In this document: one piece after another, positions 1 to 12,860 of the stretch | How the letters are laid out: each line of letters starts with the position of its first letter | How positions within the stretch are numbered: the first letter of the stretch is position 1 | Assembly (NCBI GenBank): GCA_963513935.1 | Contig: OY740768.1 | Coordinates: 63,716,786 to 63,780,785 of the forward strand | Reading direction: 5' to 3' | Length of the DNA: 64,000 bases | Origin: Aphrophora alni | Lineage: Eukaryota > Arthropoda > Insecta > Hemiptera > Aphrophoridae | Translations under genes and position numbers: made by a program | The notes under the pieces: model-generated | Told to the model about the DNA's origin: nothing | Database searches by the model: none | What the model saw: the letters and a program-made list of their open reading frames with translations, nothing else

Positions 1-3000
1 CTCCTTAAAATATTTTTAATATAAACTTTTTTTTTTAATTAAATTCAATTTCAAATAGCTGTTAAATGTATACCAATATTACGCTACCTTCAATTTAGGC
101 ATGTTTGAAAATTCTTGACTCACGTTTTGAGTCTATTCTACTATTAAAAAGATAAATTAAAATATGTGGTTTGATTCTTGGAGAAAATAAAATATACGGG
201 GAATCCATTGAAAACAAAATTATTTGTTATTCTACTTGCACAGCCTTTTAATTATAGTTAAATCAAATTTGGAAGAAAAAAAATCGAAACCCGTAAAGAT
301 CCACTTTAGAAGAAGTAGCCGAAATTTGAACATTACATTACCTTTGACCTACATAATGAATTTGTATGTACTGTTTAATAAGGCGTCTAGTGTCTATTAA
401 GTATTAATAATACAAGAAATACCTTCTACACTATTTAAAAATCACTCGTCCTTACTATAACATCTTATTATTATTCCTTTTATGTCTTACAAACTCAAGG
501 TTTCTTTAATTGACCTAGACGACTTTTAAAAGGGTCTATAAGTTTCGAAGGGCAAGTAGACACAATTTGAATAGGGCGATCAATCTTTTATCCTCCACAG
601 CCCTATTTTTTACTATGTCTACATCACACTTATCTTCTCTCGATTATGTAAATACTAAGTGACAATTCTATTATTCCATTAATGTTCCGAAGGTTAAATA
701 ATTTGTTTCAGATTTCAAATTTTAGCATGCCTAAAGTAAAACAGGTTCAAAAATTGTTACTTTTTCAAAAAATTCTTCAACATGGACAATTCAGTAAAAA
801 GAATAATGATGTAAAGTGCTGAAATGGTTAACAGTTTTTTAATTAATTTTTTCAAAAAAATCAAATATCAAAATCGACAAATCGATAAAAACCCTATTTT
901 TGTATCATTTATTAGATACGGAGTTTTAAGAAATCAGCATAGTTTGTAGTGAACAAATTACATGCTACACACATATTATGTAAATTAATTTTAAACGCCC
1001 TCACAAACTTTAAAACCTTACATCATTCATTTTGTTACTAATTTTCTAAATATTTTTCCTTGTAAATGTTTTATTACATTTGTGTACAAATGTTGTGTAA
1101 TTACTACATGTTTTTATAAACTTTACTACTTTACTTGTAAAACGAAAATATCAATTAGACGCCAACCAGTGATGTACAAAAGCAAATACTGTAATAACTT
1201 ACAAATAGCAAACAGTTTTTAAAGTAGGTTAAACATTCAGTTGTTTCGTAACCGAGCAAAAACAATCGCTTCAATTAGTAATATAATTTACTCTAACCCA
1301 CTTTTCCCATCCCCTTTCCCCCAAACTTCCATACGTTTTCCGGAAAACTAGAAAATTAAGTTTTCTGAAAATTGGTAAATTATCAACTACATTAGCATCT
1401 TGTGTTATCGCTTTCGGTCGATTGTGGCACAGACATATAATAGCGTGATATTGTTTTCGTCTCAACCCGTTTAAAAATAAATCTGTAAATAATTGTTGGA
1501 TATGAGACTTCCAGACGTTTTATAATTGTTACAAATATGCAGTCGTGTCTGCCAAACTATCGTCTGAACAGATTTTCGTGCCGTTCTCTATAATCTATTT
1601 CTTCGATAGTGTGGTCATACACTACTAAGATAGTTTAGTTTAGAATCTAAAAGAAGTTTTTATATATGAAGTGTGGCTTTCTGTTAAAAAAACTGCCGTT
1701 TCTACAAACAGAACAACTTAAACGATATCAATATTGTTTTTCTTACAATGTCTAGTTATTAGACACTACGAATATTATAAATATGTAGGGAATAACTTTC
1801 TTGTAGCTCCGTATATTATTCCACAACACAAATATTAAACCAAATTAATTAATTTAAGGTGGAATGACAATTTAGGAATATTCAATTACAAATAAACAGT
1901 CTGAATAATTTCTTCTATGAAAGTTTATCAATATTTATACCGTTACATTTTTGTATAAAATTATTAGTTTTTGAAATGATAAAATTAAAAGGTTTAAATA
2001 AATAACATTCTTATTTACACTAGACATATTATCCTAACGTAATTATAATATGTATAAACAATTTTGACTCAAGATTTCATTCTACTCAAAAAATAATAAC
2101 TTTGATTATAATAGTTAAAAAGTCAGACGTTTAAACGAAGTATTGTAAAAATTATTATACTTAAAACTAATTTTTATGTTTGAAATTGATTCATTGATTC
2201 TATTTCCGACTTACAAAGTTCAAAACATCTTGTTTATTTTAGTTGTTAAATAAATTAATATTTTGTAACATACTAAACAAAATAAATATATTTATACCAT
2301 AAAAACTGCTTGAGAGTGAATGTATTTGTGATTATTTCAACTGTCCGCCTCTGCCACAATTCTACCAAACTAATTACGAGTCCTCCCCAACCATTGTTAT
2401 GGATAATGCTGTAGGTCTGTTGAAGCCCATCGGTCAATTAATTATTTGAATTGATTTTCCTCGTTTCGAAGATGGAACGTCCCCAAAGGTATGTTTTTTT
2501 TCGTCCGGAACGTTCTATATGCAAACGTCCTAATTCGTATTTGGTATTCCAAGGGAATAAAGTAGTATTAAAACACCAACGACGTAAGTAAAACTTTTCT
2601 GTAAAATAACTTCATTAAACAATTAATTCTCAATTACTGAATAATTTTTGTATCTATTGCTCATTATGTTTCTTAGTAAATTTCTAGGAAAAGTAACAAA
2701 AAATCTTCTAAAAAAGGGTTGAGTCTGTCTATCAATATTTAATATTAAAAGAATTAAAACCATCATTTTTTTTCCAAAGTGGGAAATGTTAGCAAGTAAT
2801 AAAACACGTAATGTTTCTAAAACTATTAAGAATTTTGATTTCAATATGTTATGAATATTTAATATTGCAAGAGTTGAAACCCATATTGAATACTAAAGTG
2901 AATATTTTTAGTAATTAAAAATGCATAGTCTTTAAAATTATATTTCAAAATGTTGAGGTCTATCCGTCTGTTTATTTTTATTTTATATTATTATTTTGTT

Positions 3001-4083
3001 TTTAATTTTTTCCAAGAAATATAAACATTCAATTACTGTAAATACTGTATACGCAAAAAGTCCACATGAAGATATCTCGACCTCCTCCGATTGTGTAGAC
3101 GAGTAGCTAAATAGTCAGGCTTTTCTATTATTTATTAATCATAAACTTACTGCACTAATCAGTACACATTCCATTAATTAATTACTGAATGTAAACATAA
3201 TAATATTAATAGGAGTAATGAAAATTGTAGTACTAAACGAGTATACATGTTCGCAATTTTTCAATTAAAAAATAAAGAAGAACCGTTTAGTAATTATCAA
3301 AGGTTTAGAAACATTCAGGAAAATTTGTATAAATTTAGGCAACTATAAAAAATATATAAACTCATAATCGCCAAAATATCCAACAGGGAAAATTAGTAAA
3401 GAGAGGCTAGTGGTAAAATTAATTGTTTTTTCCAGTTAGTGTAAAGATCACTTTGAAAATTATGATGTGTTTTGTGTCATTTTGAAGATTATTTAGGTTT
3501 TATAATAGTGATACCTCGTCTCCTAGACATCTAACACGTAATTCTTTCAATCCTAGAACCATAGATTCAAACCGTTGGGTGCTGACATTTTATGTTGGCT
3601 GAACAAACTTAGTTCCCTTTTTCGGAATAAATTTCGAAACTTCAGTATCACAAAATTGGTATTTTAAAAGTTTAGTTTAATACAATTCTATTTTTACTAA
3701 TAAAATATTATAATAAAATCTAACATAAAATTATCATCTATAGACATTTGCTTTAAAAAACAACAATTTAATATCTATTTGCGATAGACAAATGAAATCA
3801 GTACACTGATTAGGAGAAATATTTATAAGATATCAACACAAGATAAGGTTGTGAACGGCGTTTAAATTGTTTATCATAACAGTAAAAACCATCGGTTAAG
3901 TTAACTTTTAAACAGATTTGTTAACAGTTTAACTTGTAAGTACGGCGTCCAAATTGTATAATGGTAGTATTTTTATCATTGCTTATGAAGATTTAGAAGG
4001 CACATATTGATGATGGTGGGTTTTTAAGAGATCAAGTGAACAGTGAAAAGTTCAAGACTTATTTTGGTGTCATTAGTACTTAA
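1..4083. other. AT-rich intergenic or intronic DNA, no gene seen
   Basis: No reading frame of useful length or recognisable domain is present on either strand. The stretch is mostly A/T runs and short homopolymers. A weak direct repeat with the core TATTTAATATT occurs near 2735 and 2855. A somewhat higher-complexity patch lies at 2340-2540. A tRNA-like B-box word near 3568 is too weak to call as a SINE. Confidence 0.7.
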
Positions 4084-5196
4084 AGTCTGTATGAAGTAAC
4101 CTGTCTCCTGACCCTCCAGCTACCTGGGACAGGCCCGGGCCATTCACCGGCACTCGGCGTCGCCCGCAGTTGTTTACCTAATTAGTCGCCTATAAGCTTC
4201 CCCACTAGCTTAAGTAACTTTTTTACCTAAATCATAATTTCCGAAATGTTATCAAATATTTGAAAAGTACATAAAAAAATAAGATCAACGATACTAAACA
4301 AGGGCAAATTTGATAAAAACTAACAATATAGAGGTAATAAGAAATATAGAAGTAGTCTGTTTAAATCTTGTAATAATAAAGTTGGTTTTATGTAACAATA
4401 TGACAATGAAATTACGTTATATATTACAAAAATAATAAATATTAACTATTTACATTAACTACTGTACTACAAAGTTATAGGCACAATACAAATAATATCT
4501 TACAAACTGTTATAAGAATATTCTAGACTATAAATTATGTTTATTTTAGATGAATATGGGGTCAGGGTAGTTTTCATTAGCGCAGTTTGTTGATTCCAGC
4601 GAGGGGCCATCACGTACCATGAATCTGCAAGTAAAGAAGGGCTGTAAAATATGTCAATTAAATTTAAGGCTCGGCTGTACCTGTCGGCCGGATGCGTATA
4701 TTCCCATAAGACTAATGTTAAACCTTAAACCATTTTTCTGCTGTATCTTTCGCCGTAGAACAATAATTTATGTGTCATATGAAAGATGTGGTTAATACGC
4801 AGTAACATTGCTTTTCGGTTTTTTATTATTTTCAGCTTATTATTTTTGTAATATGTAATGTAATTTCATTGTCATATTGTTACATAAAACCAACTTTATT
4901 ATTAAAAGCTTTAAACAGACTACTTCTATATTTCTTATTCCCTCTATAATCTATTGTTTGTTTTTTATCAAATTTGCCCTTGTTTAGTATCGTTGATCTT
5001 ATTTTTTTATGTACTTTTCAAATATTTGATAAAATTTCAGAAATTATGATTTGGGTAAAAAAGTTACTTAAGCTAGTGGGGAAGCTAAAAGTTGACTAAT
5101 TAGGAAAACAGCTGCGGGCATCGCAAATTGCCTGTGAATAGCTCGGCCTGTCCCAGGTAGATGGAGGGTCAGGAGACAGGTTACTTCATACAGACT
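4084..5196. mobile_element. Foldback element with ~350 bp terminal inverted repeats
   Basis: The left arm (about 4084-4437) begins AGTCTGTATGAAGTAACCTG. Its reverse complement closes the element at 5196, and the right arm spans about 4837-5196. The arms pair along nearly their whole length with scattered mismatches and small indels. The outer ~100 bp is much richer in G+C than the surroundings. The ~400 bp spacer (4438-4836) has no coding frame. The arrangement fits a non-autonomous foldback DNA transposon that would need a transposase supplied elsewhere. Arm divergence suggests an old insertion. The target site duplication is not clear: TTAA lies on the left and ATAG on the right. Confidence 0.85.
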
Positions 5197-6282
5197 ATAG
5201 GTAATGATTCACAGATTGCCGTAATTCGAAATAGATCTTTATCCTAAGATACGTGAGGGGTGGAGAATAATAGATCAATATCAGGAGATACGCCGAGAGG
5301 GAGGGGGGGTTAGAGATTAATTATCATTAGGCTTAAGTTTATAACTTAATTTAAAAATACACAAGCTAATAAAAATAAAATAGGAGGAACTTCTGTCCAA
5401 TAGCATTTTCTTTAATGCCACTAGAGTTTCTACAATTGTTTAACGATCATATATGAATTAGTTTCAATTTTTGTTTTTACAATAATATTAACCTCCATCA
5501 CAATGCCATAACCTAGAAGATAAAATGTCTATTTAAACACTCTACTAGTGAAATCATTCATCCCATTTAACACTCCACAAAACACCATTATTTAGGTCCA
5601 ACACTCCATTTAAATTTAATATATTGCAGAATGTTAGTAAAATAATACATTTAACTCTAATTTTGTATTATTGGCATATGTTTGGTAAACATTGAGTTGT
5701 CTAAATTGTACACACAGAAATAGTATAATCAATAAAATCATATAAAATATAATTGACACATCCGACAATATGCATTCTATGAAATATTAAAAATACACGT
5801 TTTAGCTTCTTTCCTTCAAAAACGAAGTATCAAGGAGGAAAGGCAATTTGAACCTGGACATGGTTATTTTATCGTATATTAGTATGAAAAGTGGCCGATT
5901 AAATACATGTTTATATGTGTCTAGGTATAAGAACATTTTATAAGAACATTTTTAATTAACCTGAGTAAAATTTTGTTTAAAACTTTTTCTACCCATAATA
6001 ACTAGTAGAATTTTTAACGTTGAATAACTAGTCAAATTCAGTGATCTAAACTCATCCTAAATAGCAGTCAACCTTTTCTGATATTTATCACAAAAAAAAA
6101 AAATGACTTAATGAAGTTAGGTCGTCCACTTTAAATTAAATTTGCAAGTTGTGTTTTTCAAACAATTAATTCTAATTTAACATCACTTTATGTCATTGGC
6201 CTACAATTGTTTTGAGACTAGTTTTCTTGTACGACATGACAAATCAAAAGATAGCCCGTGGGTGTCGTTCCACTTCGTGTAA
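5197..6282. other. AT-rich noncoding DNA
   Basis: No gene or clear repeat is seen. A short purine-rich patch near 5250-5310 includes a run of seven G. The remainder is A/T-dominated with stops in all frames. Confidence 0.6.
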
Positions 6283-6870
6283 CATATCAGGCAGAACTTT
6301 ACTCTTAGCCCAACGCATCGTACGGCTCATGAGACTGACATATCTGTTTGGCGCATACTACGTCAACGGTTCCACTTAAAGCCATTCAAACTTACCTTGG
6401 TACAACAAATGACTGATGCAGATATAGACACTCGTCAGGAATTCTGTACAGAAATAATGGATCTAATTAGAAACGAAGAGACCTTCCTGGATAACGTAAT
6501 TTACAGCAATGAAAGCTCTAAAATATTCTCATTCCATAACTAGATAAAGATGGACTCCTTCAATAGCAAGACGAGGCATAGAAGTCTGACTCACATTGAT
6601 ACAGTAGAATTTCTTATAATCCGATTCCCAGGTCGTGGATTGGTAATGCAAGCCTATTGCATGGCCGTCTCGCTCACCAGATTTCATAAATCTCGAATTT
6701 TTATTTTGAGGTTTCATTGGAGAGTGTACCTGTACCTTCCTGAGCTGAGAAATAGAATTTACGTCACAGCTTCAGGTGTGCCTAATGTACTGGTTCTCGA
6801 GCTTGACAAGTAACTGATTTCAGATGGAATGTATACCACATCATAAATGGTTCTCACATCGAAAAAAAAG
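6283..6870 (+). pseudogene. Mariner/Tc1-superfamily transposase remnant, internally deleted
   Basis: This is the relic of an IS630/Tc1/mariner DDE transposase, an enzyme that cuts and pastes its own element in the nucleus. An open stretch from 6328 to the stop at 6541-6543 reads HETDISVWRILRQRFHLKPF, the end of the helix-turn-helix domain. It continues through LVQQM and DTRQEFC to DNVIYSNES, where the usual first catalytic motif FSDEA has decayed. The sequence then jumps towards the C-terminus. Around 6630-6860, in shifting frames, are PGR, a WPSRSPDF-like block (the third catalytic region), LPELRNRI and DFRWNVYHIINGSHIE, which matches the family's usual C-terminal end. The second catalytic block (QQDGAPPH-type) is missing, so a deletion of several hundred bases plus frameshifts are inferred. 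It is inactive. Terminal repeats were not found. The two overlapping small ORFs near 6530-6810 are by-products. Confidence 0.8.
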
Positions 6871-8369
6871 TCTATTTAGTGATAAACTGCTTGCTTTTGA
6901 TTTTAAAATGACATCTCAACGGATTATGTAAGTTATCTAAATAAATATCCAGATGCTTTAATTAAAGTTGTAAAGTCTTTTTTGAATCAGATGTATATAC
7001 TAACGGTTATTGAACTAATAATGACTAAATTGATTACTTATACGTCAGAAGAAATAAAAGTGAATGCTGTAAATGATCGTCCTAAACCGTATTGTTCTAC
7101 ACTATATAAACTTTATTTAATTTTAGCGCAATGTCAATGGTCCATACCCAACTTAGCAATTTAATAACGATTTAAACTGATGTATTCGAGGGTTTTCTTA
7201 CTCGTCTTATTTTTTCTCTTTTTTTAAGGTGATGATGACCGAGAGATTTTTTAGAGTCTTTTTAAACTTAAACAACAAGAAATTAAATTTCAACATAGTT
7301 TTAACTGAACAATTGTTATAATAGTATTAGCTCATTTTGAGGTTATGTTTAGATCATTGCTAGAAAACGGTTCTACAGTGCAAGCAATTATTTTAAAAAA
7401 ACTCTTTTACTGTATACAAACAAGTTTACTGACGCCACTACAACCAAGACGTTTAGTTATATTGTTTTCCCTTACTCACTTGTCAAATCGATGTAAGCGT
7501 GTAAAACTCAAAGTAAATTGAGAGAAGCAGATGAGACAATGTGGTACTTACCCATCCCTAACAAATGCAAACCTAACCTAACCAAATACAGATTTATGAA
7601 ATCCGGTAAAATTCAAAGACACTATCATTCTCTCCGCCGATCCTCGAAAATGTGAGGACATCAAATTTTCTTAGCAAAACTGTTTTAAACTTTGTTAATA
7701 ATAATATTATTAATAATTTGTTCTCCTGACGTCCATGTTTTTGTTTCAGAGGTTGTTGGGATAGTGGCATTTCATGTAAAATTACAACCACAAGATTTTA
7801 CTTAATTTCAATACGATTTTATCTTACAAGTTGCAATATTTTTAGATTTTGAGTAATGGTCTATTTAAAATTCTCTGTTTTTAATTTTTCAGTTAAATTT
7901 GAAAAGGGATCTTTTTGCACAAAACACACATAAATCTGTTATTAATAAATAATTTTCCTTTAAAAGATCGCTTTAAAATCGTCTCATTTCATCTCAATTT
8001 ATTTTAAAAGAAAAGTAATACTTTAAATAATCGAAGAGTTAATATCGCACGTGATTTATTGGCATTCAAAGTACTGCACTTAAAGCACTGTTTTAAATAT
8101 ATAGGTTCTAATCAATCTATAAATACTCTATATCTAGTTTCTCCTTTACTCATATGCGTTAGATTTATTACTGTTCAATTGCTGTATACAAATTACTTAA
8201 AACAATTCTATATTCAAATAATAAACTATAAATTACATATAACTTCTAACTTTATAATTAAATATGATTCATTAATAACTGAAGGGGTAACTAAAAGTAA
8301 CTAGTAAATAACTGAACTAATTTAAATGTTATTTATTTCTTTAACAAAAGCTATTGTTGGATAGTTGTA
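6871..8369. other. AT-rich noncoding DNA
   Basis: No supported gene. A short AACCTAACCTAACC word at 7571-7584 resembles two to three TTAGG-type units on the opposite strand. Small ORFs near 7594-7791 and 8059-8304 have no recognisable motif and strongly A/T-biased composition, so they are treated as chance. Confidence 0.6.
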
Positions 8370-8700
8370 AATGAGTGGCATGATGAACACGTAGTTGAAC
8401 ATTGCCTACCGCAATGCCACGTAAATCATGGCCTAATTTTATCTGCGCTCACCCATTACTTGCATACATTACTCCGCTTATCGTTTTCAACAATCTAAAT
8501 CCAATTTGGTTTACGAGCAGAGGCCGGCTCCGAGTTTGAATTATCGAGTCCTCCTTCGTAATACACCGTTCTCGTCGGACCTGGATTGAATATCAATCAT
8601 TCGGGTCCAGCAATTGATTGCAACACAGTTAGCTTCTATGCATATTCAACGGTATTTACAATTTTCATTTGTAGCTTGCAGCTTCCACTTGGAATTTGTA
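8370..8700. other. Higher-complexity, higher-G+C island, possible conserved noncoding element
   Basis: Against an A/T-rich background this ~330 bp has balanced composition and no homopolymers. No frame stays open across it. It contains homeodomain-like words: AATCAATCATT and CAATTGATTG about 20 bp apart near 8590-8625. This is what a conserved enhancer might look like, but the function is inferred from composition alone. Confidence 0.3.
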
Positions 8701-9241
8701 CGAACAATTTTGACTAGACGTGTTTTTTTTTGCGACCGTTTATGTAAGTTTATATGACTTTCAAATTCGCTGAACTTTTTAAATCAGTTCCATACTAAAC
8801 GAAACAAATGTTTATGCAATTCTTTTCAAGGGCAGCAAATTAATATGTATTTTTTTTTAAGCATAACACTTGAATAATCAAAACGAATGCCTTAAGACAA
8901 CAATTACTGTAAATTGGTGGTAGATATTCAAATAAATTATGAAATTACATATGGCACAGAAAGCAGTATTATTGTTATAATTATACAACGTGCTTCACAC
9001 ATACTTACTAAAAAAATAACCTAATGTAAGTTAAAGTTTTCAAAATTCTTGTAACATTAATTATAACATTAAATAGAAGGAATTACAATAAGTCAAGAAA
9101 TCGGTTTTGAGATTTAGGGGGGAAAAATCAAATTACGTGGAATTTTTTTAAAATTACAGTATACCAGTTTATTGTCTTTAGTCTCTGGGGTGTTCTGAAG
9201 TCCAAGTCTGAAGCCTTGTCCAACATTAGATGTACGGTATA

Positions 9242-9413
9242 TATACTGTGTGTCCCACGAAGGTATTTTTATTTCTATTGCAAATATCAGCATAAACATT
9301 TATTGGTACACATTTAGATATGTTTCCAATATGTATGAAAGAAATCTTACAATTTGGTTGACGCATATGTACTTGGTTTAAAATGTAAATACCTTCGTGG
9401 GACACACTGTATA
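9242..9413. mobile_element. Mariner-type MITE, ~170 bp, with TA target duplication
   Basis: The terminal inverted repeats of about 28-30 bp read TACTGTGTGTCCCACGAAGG on the left and TACAGTGTGTCCCACGAAGG on the right, read inward on the minus strand. They differ at one position over the first 25 bp. TA dinucleotides flank both ends (9242-9243 and 9412-9413), which is the target duplication expected for mariner/Tc1. The interior is A/T-rich with no coding capacity. It is a non-autonomous deletion derivative, and the near-identical ends suggest fairly recent movement. Confidence 0.85.
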
Positions 9414-11267
9414 TTTGTTGTTGTTTTTTTATTGATATTATTAGGTAATATACATAAAGATTAACTCGTAAGGAAAGATCTTTCTTTGGATGAACTTCGG
9501 TGTCCTCAAAGTTAATTTCAAACTAATTTACTAGTTTTAAATTTTTTAATTCACAAAGAATGAATAAATTTAACAAAATTAAATTCGTTTTCCTTGCTGT
9601 TTAAAGACAAAACATTTCTATCAAAATCGCTCTATGAAAAAAGGAAGACATTTTCGCTCTATGAAAAATATACATAAAATAAAGACACCTTACCCTCAAA
9701 TACTATAATAGTATTGGAAAACAATATTTCGTGAAGAGAAACTTGATATGAAGGGATCTAACCCAAGAAAAAAGTATAGATCCAGGTAGAGTCCCTGGAA
9801 TTACCACACCCTTACGTACTATAATGAGCCCCCTGATGGTTAACAAATTAAATCTGTGTTGTTATAATCTGTTGGTTTGCACGTTTTAAAACTTTTCAGT
9901 AAATAAGTAAACAGAATGTGTCATAATAAGACAATTAAATTGTCTGCATGTGTTGAAGAGTTCATAATATGGGTGAACTATTTATGTTTACTTTAGTTTT
10001 GAGTTCACGTTATAAATGATTTGGTAAAATAGAAATAACTCAATACTCGATAATTGAACTGGTTTGGTAACGACTTTCCGCCAATATGATGATAAAAACA
10101 ACTGATTCCCACGCTTTCGTACAGTCAAATGTAGTAATTAAAAAGGGTCATAAATCTATAAAATAATAGAATTTTGAATCACTGCTGATTTATTGTTGTT
10201 TTATTATTTAATCGAACTGCCCATGCAAATATTATTTTACCACTTTACTTATTTTATTATTATTAACATTATTACTCATTTTATTTTCTTATTTTACTAC
10301 AATTTAACTCATTTAATATAATTTTAAGAATTTTACAAAAGTTATTTTCAAGATAAAAAAATATTTACTTTATATATTTCAAACTAATAATAAACAACGA
10401 CTTGTAAATTTACAAACAGATAAACAACTTTATTTTGTTAAGACATTACAATTTATAATTTCGTCATACAAAGTTCACATAAATATTTACATTTAACAGA
10501 CATTACAAAATGATTGTTTGCAACATAACAAAACCTATCTTACTTTTATGACTGTACACACTAATTCATAGTATGACACATATTAACTGCCCTACTTTCA
10601 AATATGATCGTATTTTAATAACCCGTAGTTCAATTATAGAGTTCTGCATATGAACCACAAACCAGTATAGAGCATATTGTGGGTAGGCTGCATCATTTGA
10701 GAGGAATTTGAAACAACAAATATATAACCGACACATCATTAATGTGTCTGAAAATGGTCTGAACAAAGCATTGAAATATGTATCAAGTATTAAACGGCTG
10801 TGCAGTAGAAACAGTTGGGAAACAGTAGAAACAGAGTCCTATGCTGGAAAAGCTATTCTGACTGTGCAGAAGATGTAATTGGACAATTAGAAGACCTTAA
10901 TTACAGCAATTATATTGTATTTTCGCAATTAAATGAATAATAAAGATGTGTCGTAAATTAAATTAGAACTCACTTGTGTAGACTATTGAAATAAAATTTG
11001 AAGTAGAACAATTATTATTTCTGTAAAGTTTAATAAACTACAATTAAATTAAATATTAATAATATTAATTAATAGCGTTTGTATTATTTATACAACAATG
11101 TAGAAAATCTAAAGCACACCACAACATCAAACTATCATAGCACCAAAATCTAGTTCAAGTTTTTGACTGTTTGATGGTCAGTTTTCTACCCTATGGCATT
11201 AAGTATTGTAAAAACAAATGCTTTAAGTTTCAAAGTTGTGACTGTTCGTTACAATAATAATATGTCT
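9414..11267. other. AT-rich noncoding DNA
   Basis: No gene is recognised. A 15 bp direct repeat, TCGCTCTATGAAAAA, occurs twice between about 9627 and 9668. GCAGTAGAAACAG-like words repeat near 10801-10835. The small minus-strand ORF at 10566-10766 shows no family motif. Confidence 0.55.
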
Positions 11268-11299
11268 TTAGGTTAGGTTAGGTTAGGTAAGGTTAGGTG
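11268..11299 (+). repeat. Short TTAGG (insect-telomere-type) tract
   Basis: About five to six TTAGG units occur in a row with one TAAGG variant. TTAGG is the telomeric repeat of most insects and many other arthropods. This is a short interstitial tract and not a chromosome end, because ordinary sequence continues on both sides. It could be repair-derived or chance slippage. Confidence 0.7.
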
Positions 11300-11479
11300 T
11301 TTAGCCTTTCCAAGTTTAAGCAGTTATTTGTGACCTTAGCGCCAAGATTATCAAGAACATGACCATTCCGTGTAATAGTTTTTTTAAGCTATAACATTAA
11401 AAGTTGTAACGATTAATACTGTGAAATTCATAATTAACCGTGAATATTAGATTCCACAAATGTCGATGTATTGGCATTT

Positions 11480-11920
11480 CTAAACTATGCTGTTAGGTTT
11501 ATTGGCCATTAGTGATGTAAACTTTAAAGTTTTGACATAATGATCGTTGTAGCAGCCTTTCTATGATACGGCGTTTTTACTATGACCATTAGTTATAGCA
11601 CTTCTGATCTACGACGTTAGATGCCGTGACTTCTAATGTGTGAACTTGAATACCTTCAATCATTGACCGGTGATATAATGATTGTTGCATTGGCATTTAG
11701 ATATGGAATTAGGTATTGTGGTATTGTGACTATTAGTCCCTTTAGGTTCAAGGATGTTAATGTTTGGTGCTATAATAGTCGGTGTACTGCCCTTACCATC
11801 AGTGCTACATCATTCAATATTGTTATATACTGCCGCTATAACGTCCGGTTTAGTGCCTTTTGGAGCTATATAGTTCGATATAGTGAGGTTTCCTTATTTG
11901 TCACTCACGCATCAAACCAA
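11480..11920 (+). repeat. Degenerate, repeat-like block with recurring GTGCTATAA / TAGTGCC words
   Basis: Many near-copies of a short phrase recur at irregular spacing: TGCTATAATAGTCGGTG, CGCTATAACGTCCGG and GAGCTATATAGTTCG. They are followed by GTGCC or GTGACC words. A longer pair is TGACATAATGATCGTTGTAG (~11533) against TGATATAATGATTGTTGCAT (~11668). This suggests an old, eroded minisatellite with a complex unit. A 105-codon ORF at 11636-11953 lies inside it and has no recognisable domain, so it is taken as a by-product of the repeat. Confidence 0.4.
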
Positions 11921-12860
11921 AAACTGACACGACGAAAGAAAAATGTGCACTAAATGAGTAATCGTTTCTCTGATAAGAAAATATCTTAAATTAAATGTTT
12001 TCTTCTAACTGATATCATTAAGATAGTTTATATTGCGTGTATAAAATTATCCATTAAGGCTAGACTAACCAATTTTACCTACATGACATAACATCTCTTT
12101 ATTTCATTACATTAATACATAACCTTATGGCAAATCGAGTTATATAATCCAGTTCAGCTTTTATTTACATTACACCATATTCCACTCCATTAACTTTACT
12201 ACTGCATAATTTACATAAACTGAATGAGTTAAATGTACTTCGAACATATACACGTATATTACAACCCATACGGCCTATATTAATAGCCTCGCCTGGTATA
12301 ATTCTCATTCTATAGATTCTGTTAATGTGAAGTATGTAGCTGTGAAGAGAACTGGGATGTATGGTATGGAACCAAGTGTATAATTACAGAGAGGAGACTG
12401 CTAACCGCACGAAACTCCTGCCTCCTTCTTAATGTCGGCTTGTCGTGTCAGGTGAAGATTGATCCCATTAATCTGTAGTTCAGACTTATGCACATTCGCC
12501 AAGTGCATTTAATGGAATAAGTAATTGCGCGCAGCAAGCAAAGGGAGTAAATTGTTTTATAAATGCTTTTAATTAAAGCAACTTGCTGAACTTAACCTAA
12601 AATAGTTAATCTTTTAATGGCTTTAGTTACATCATGGATGTTACTTAATTAGCTCTAATAATGTGTTGGTTATGAGTGTTATAAGGACTCGTATAATATC
12701 AAATGAAATAATGTTTGCTTGTTTAAGAAATAGTATCACTAAATTCTGTTTTATGTAACGGTGATTAAGCTCATCAATCATAAATACGTAGCTTTTTTGT
12801 CGGATCATTATTGATATTCTTTAATCGGACATGACCCATATTTTGAGTATATTAAAAACT
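11921..12860. other. Noncoding stretch with a higher-complexity island at 12400-12550
   Basis: Most of the stretch is A/T-rich without genes. Positions 12400-12550 stand out by G+C and complexity. They carry paired homeodomain-type words (GATTGATCCCATTAATC) and GCGCGC-type bases that are rare here. No open frame crosses it. A conserved regulatory element is possible but unproven. Confidence 0.35.

Noticed and set aside
3510..3600. Possible tRNA-like SINE head (GATTCAAACCG word)
   Set aside because: Only one weak box, and no matching body or tail.
11636..11953. 105-codon ORF on the plus strand
   Set aside because: Lies in a degenerate repeat block. No domain, and no start or splice context.
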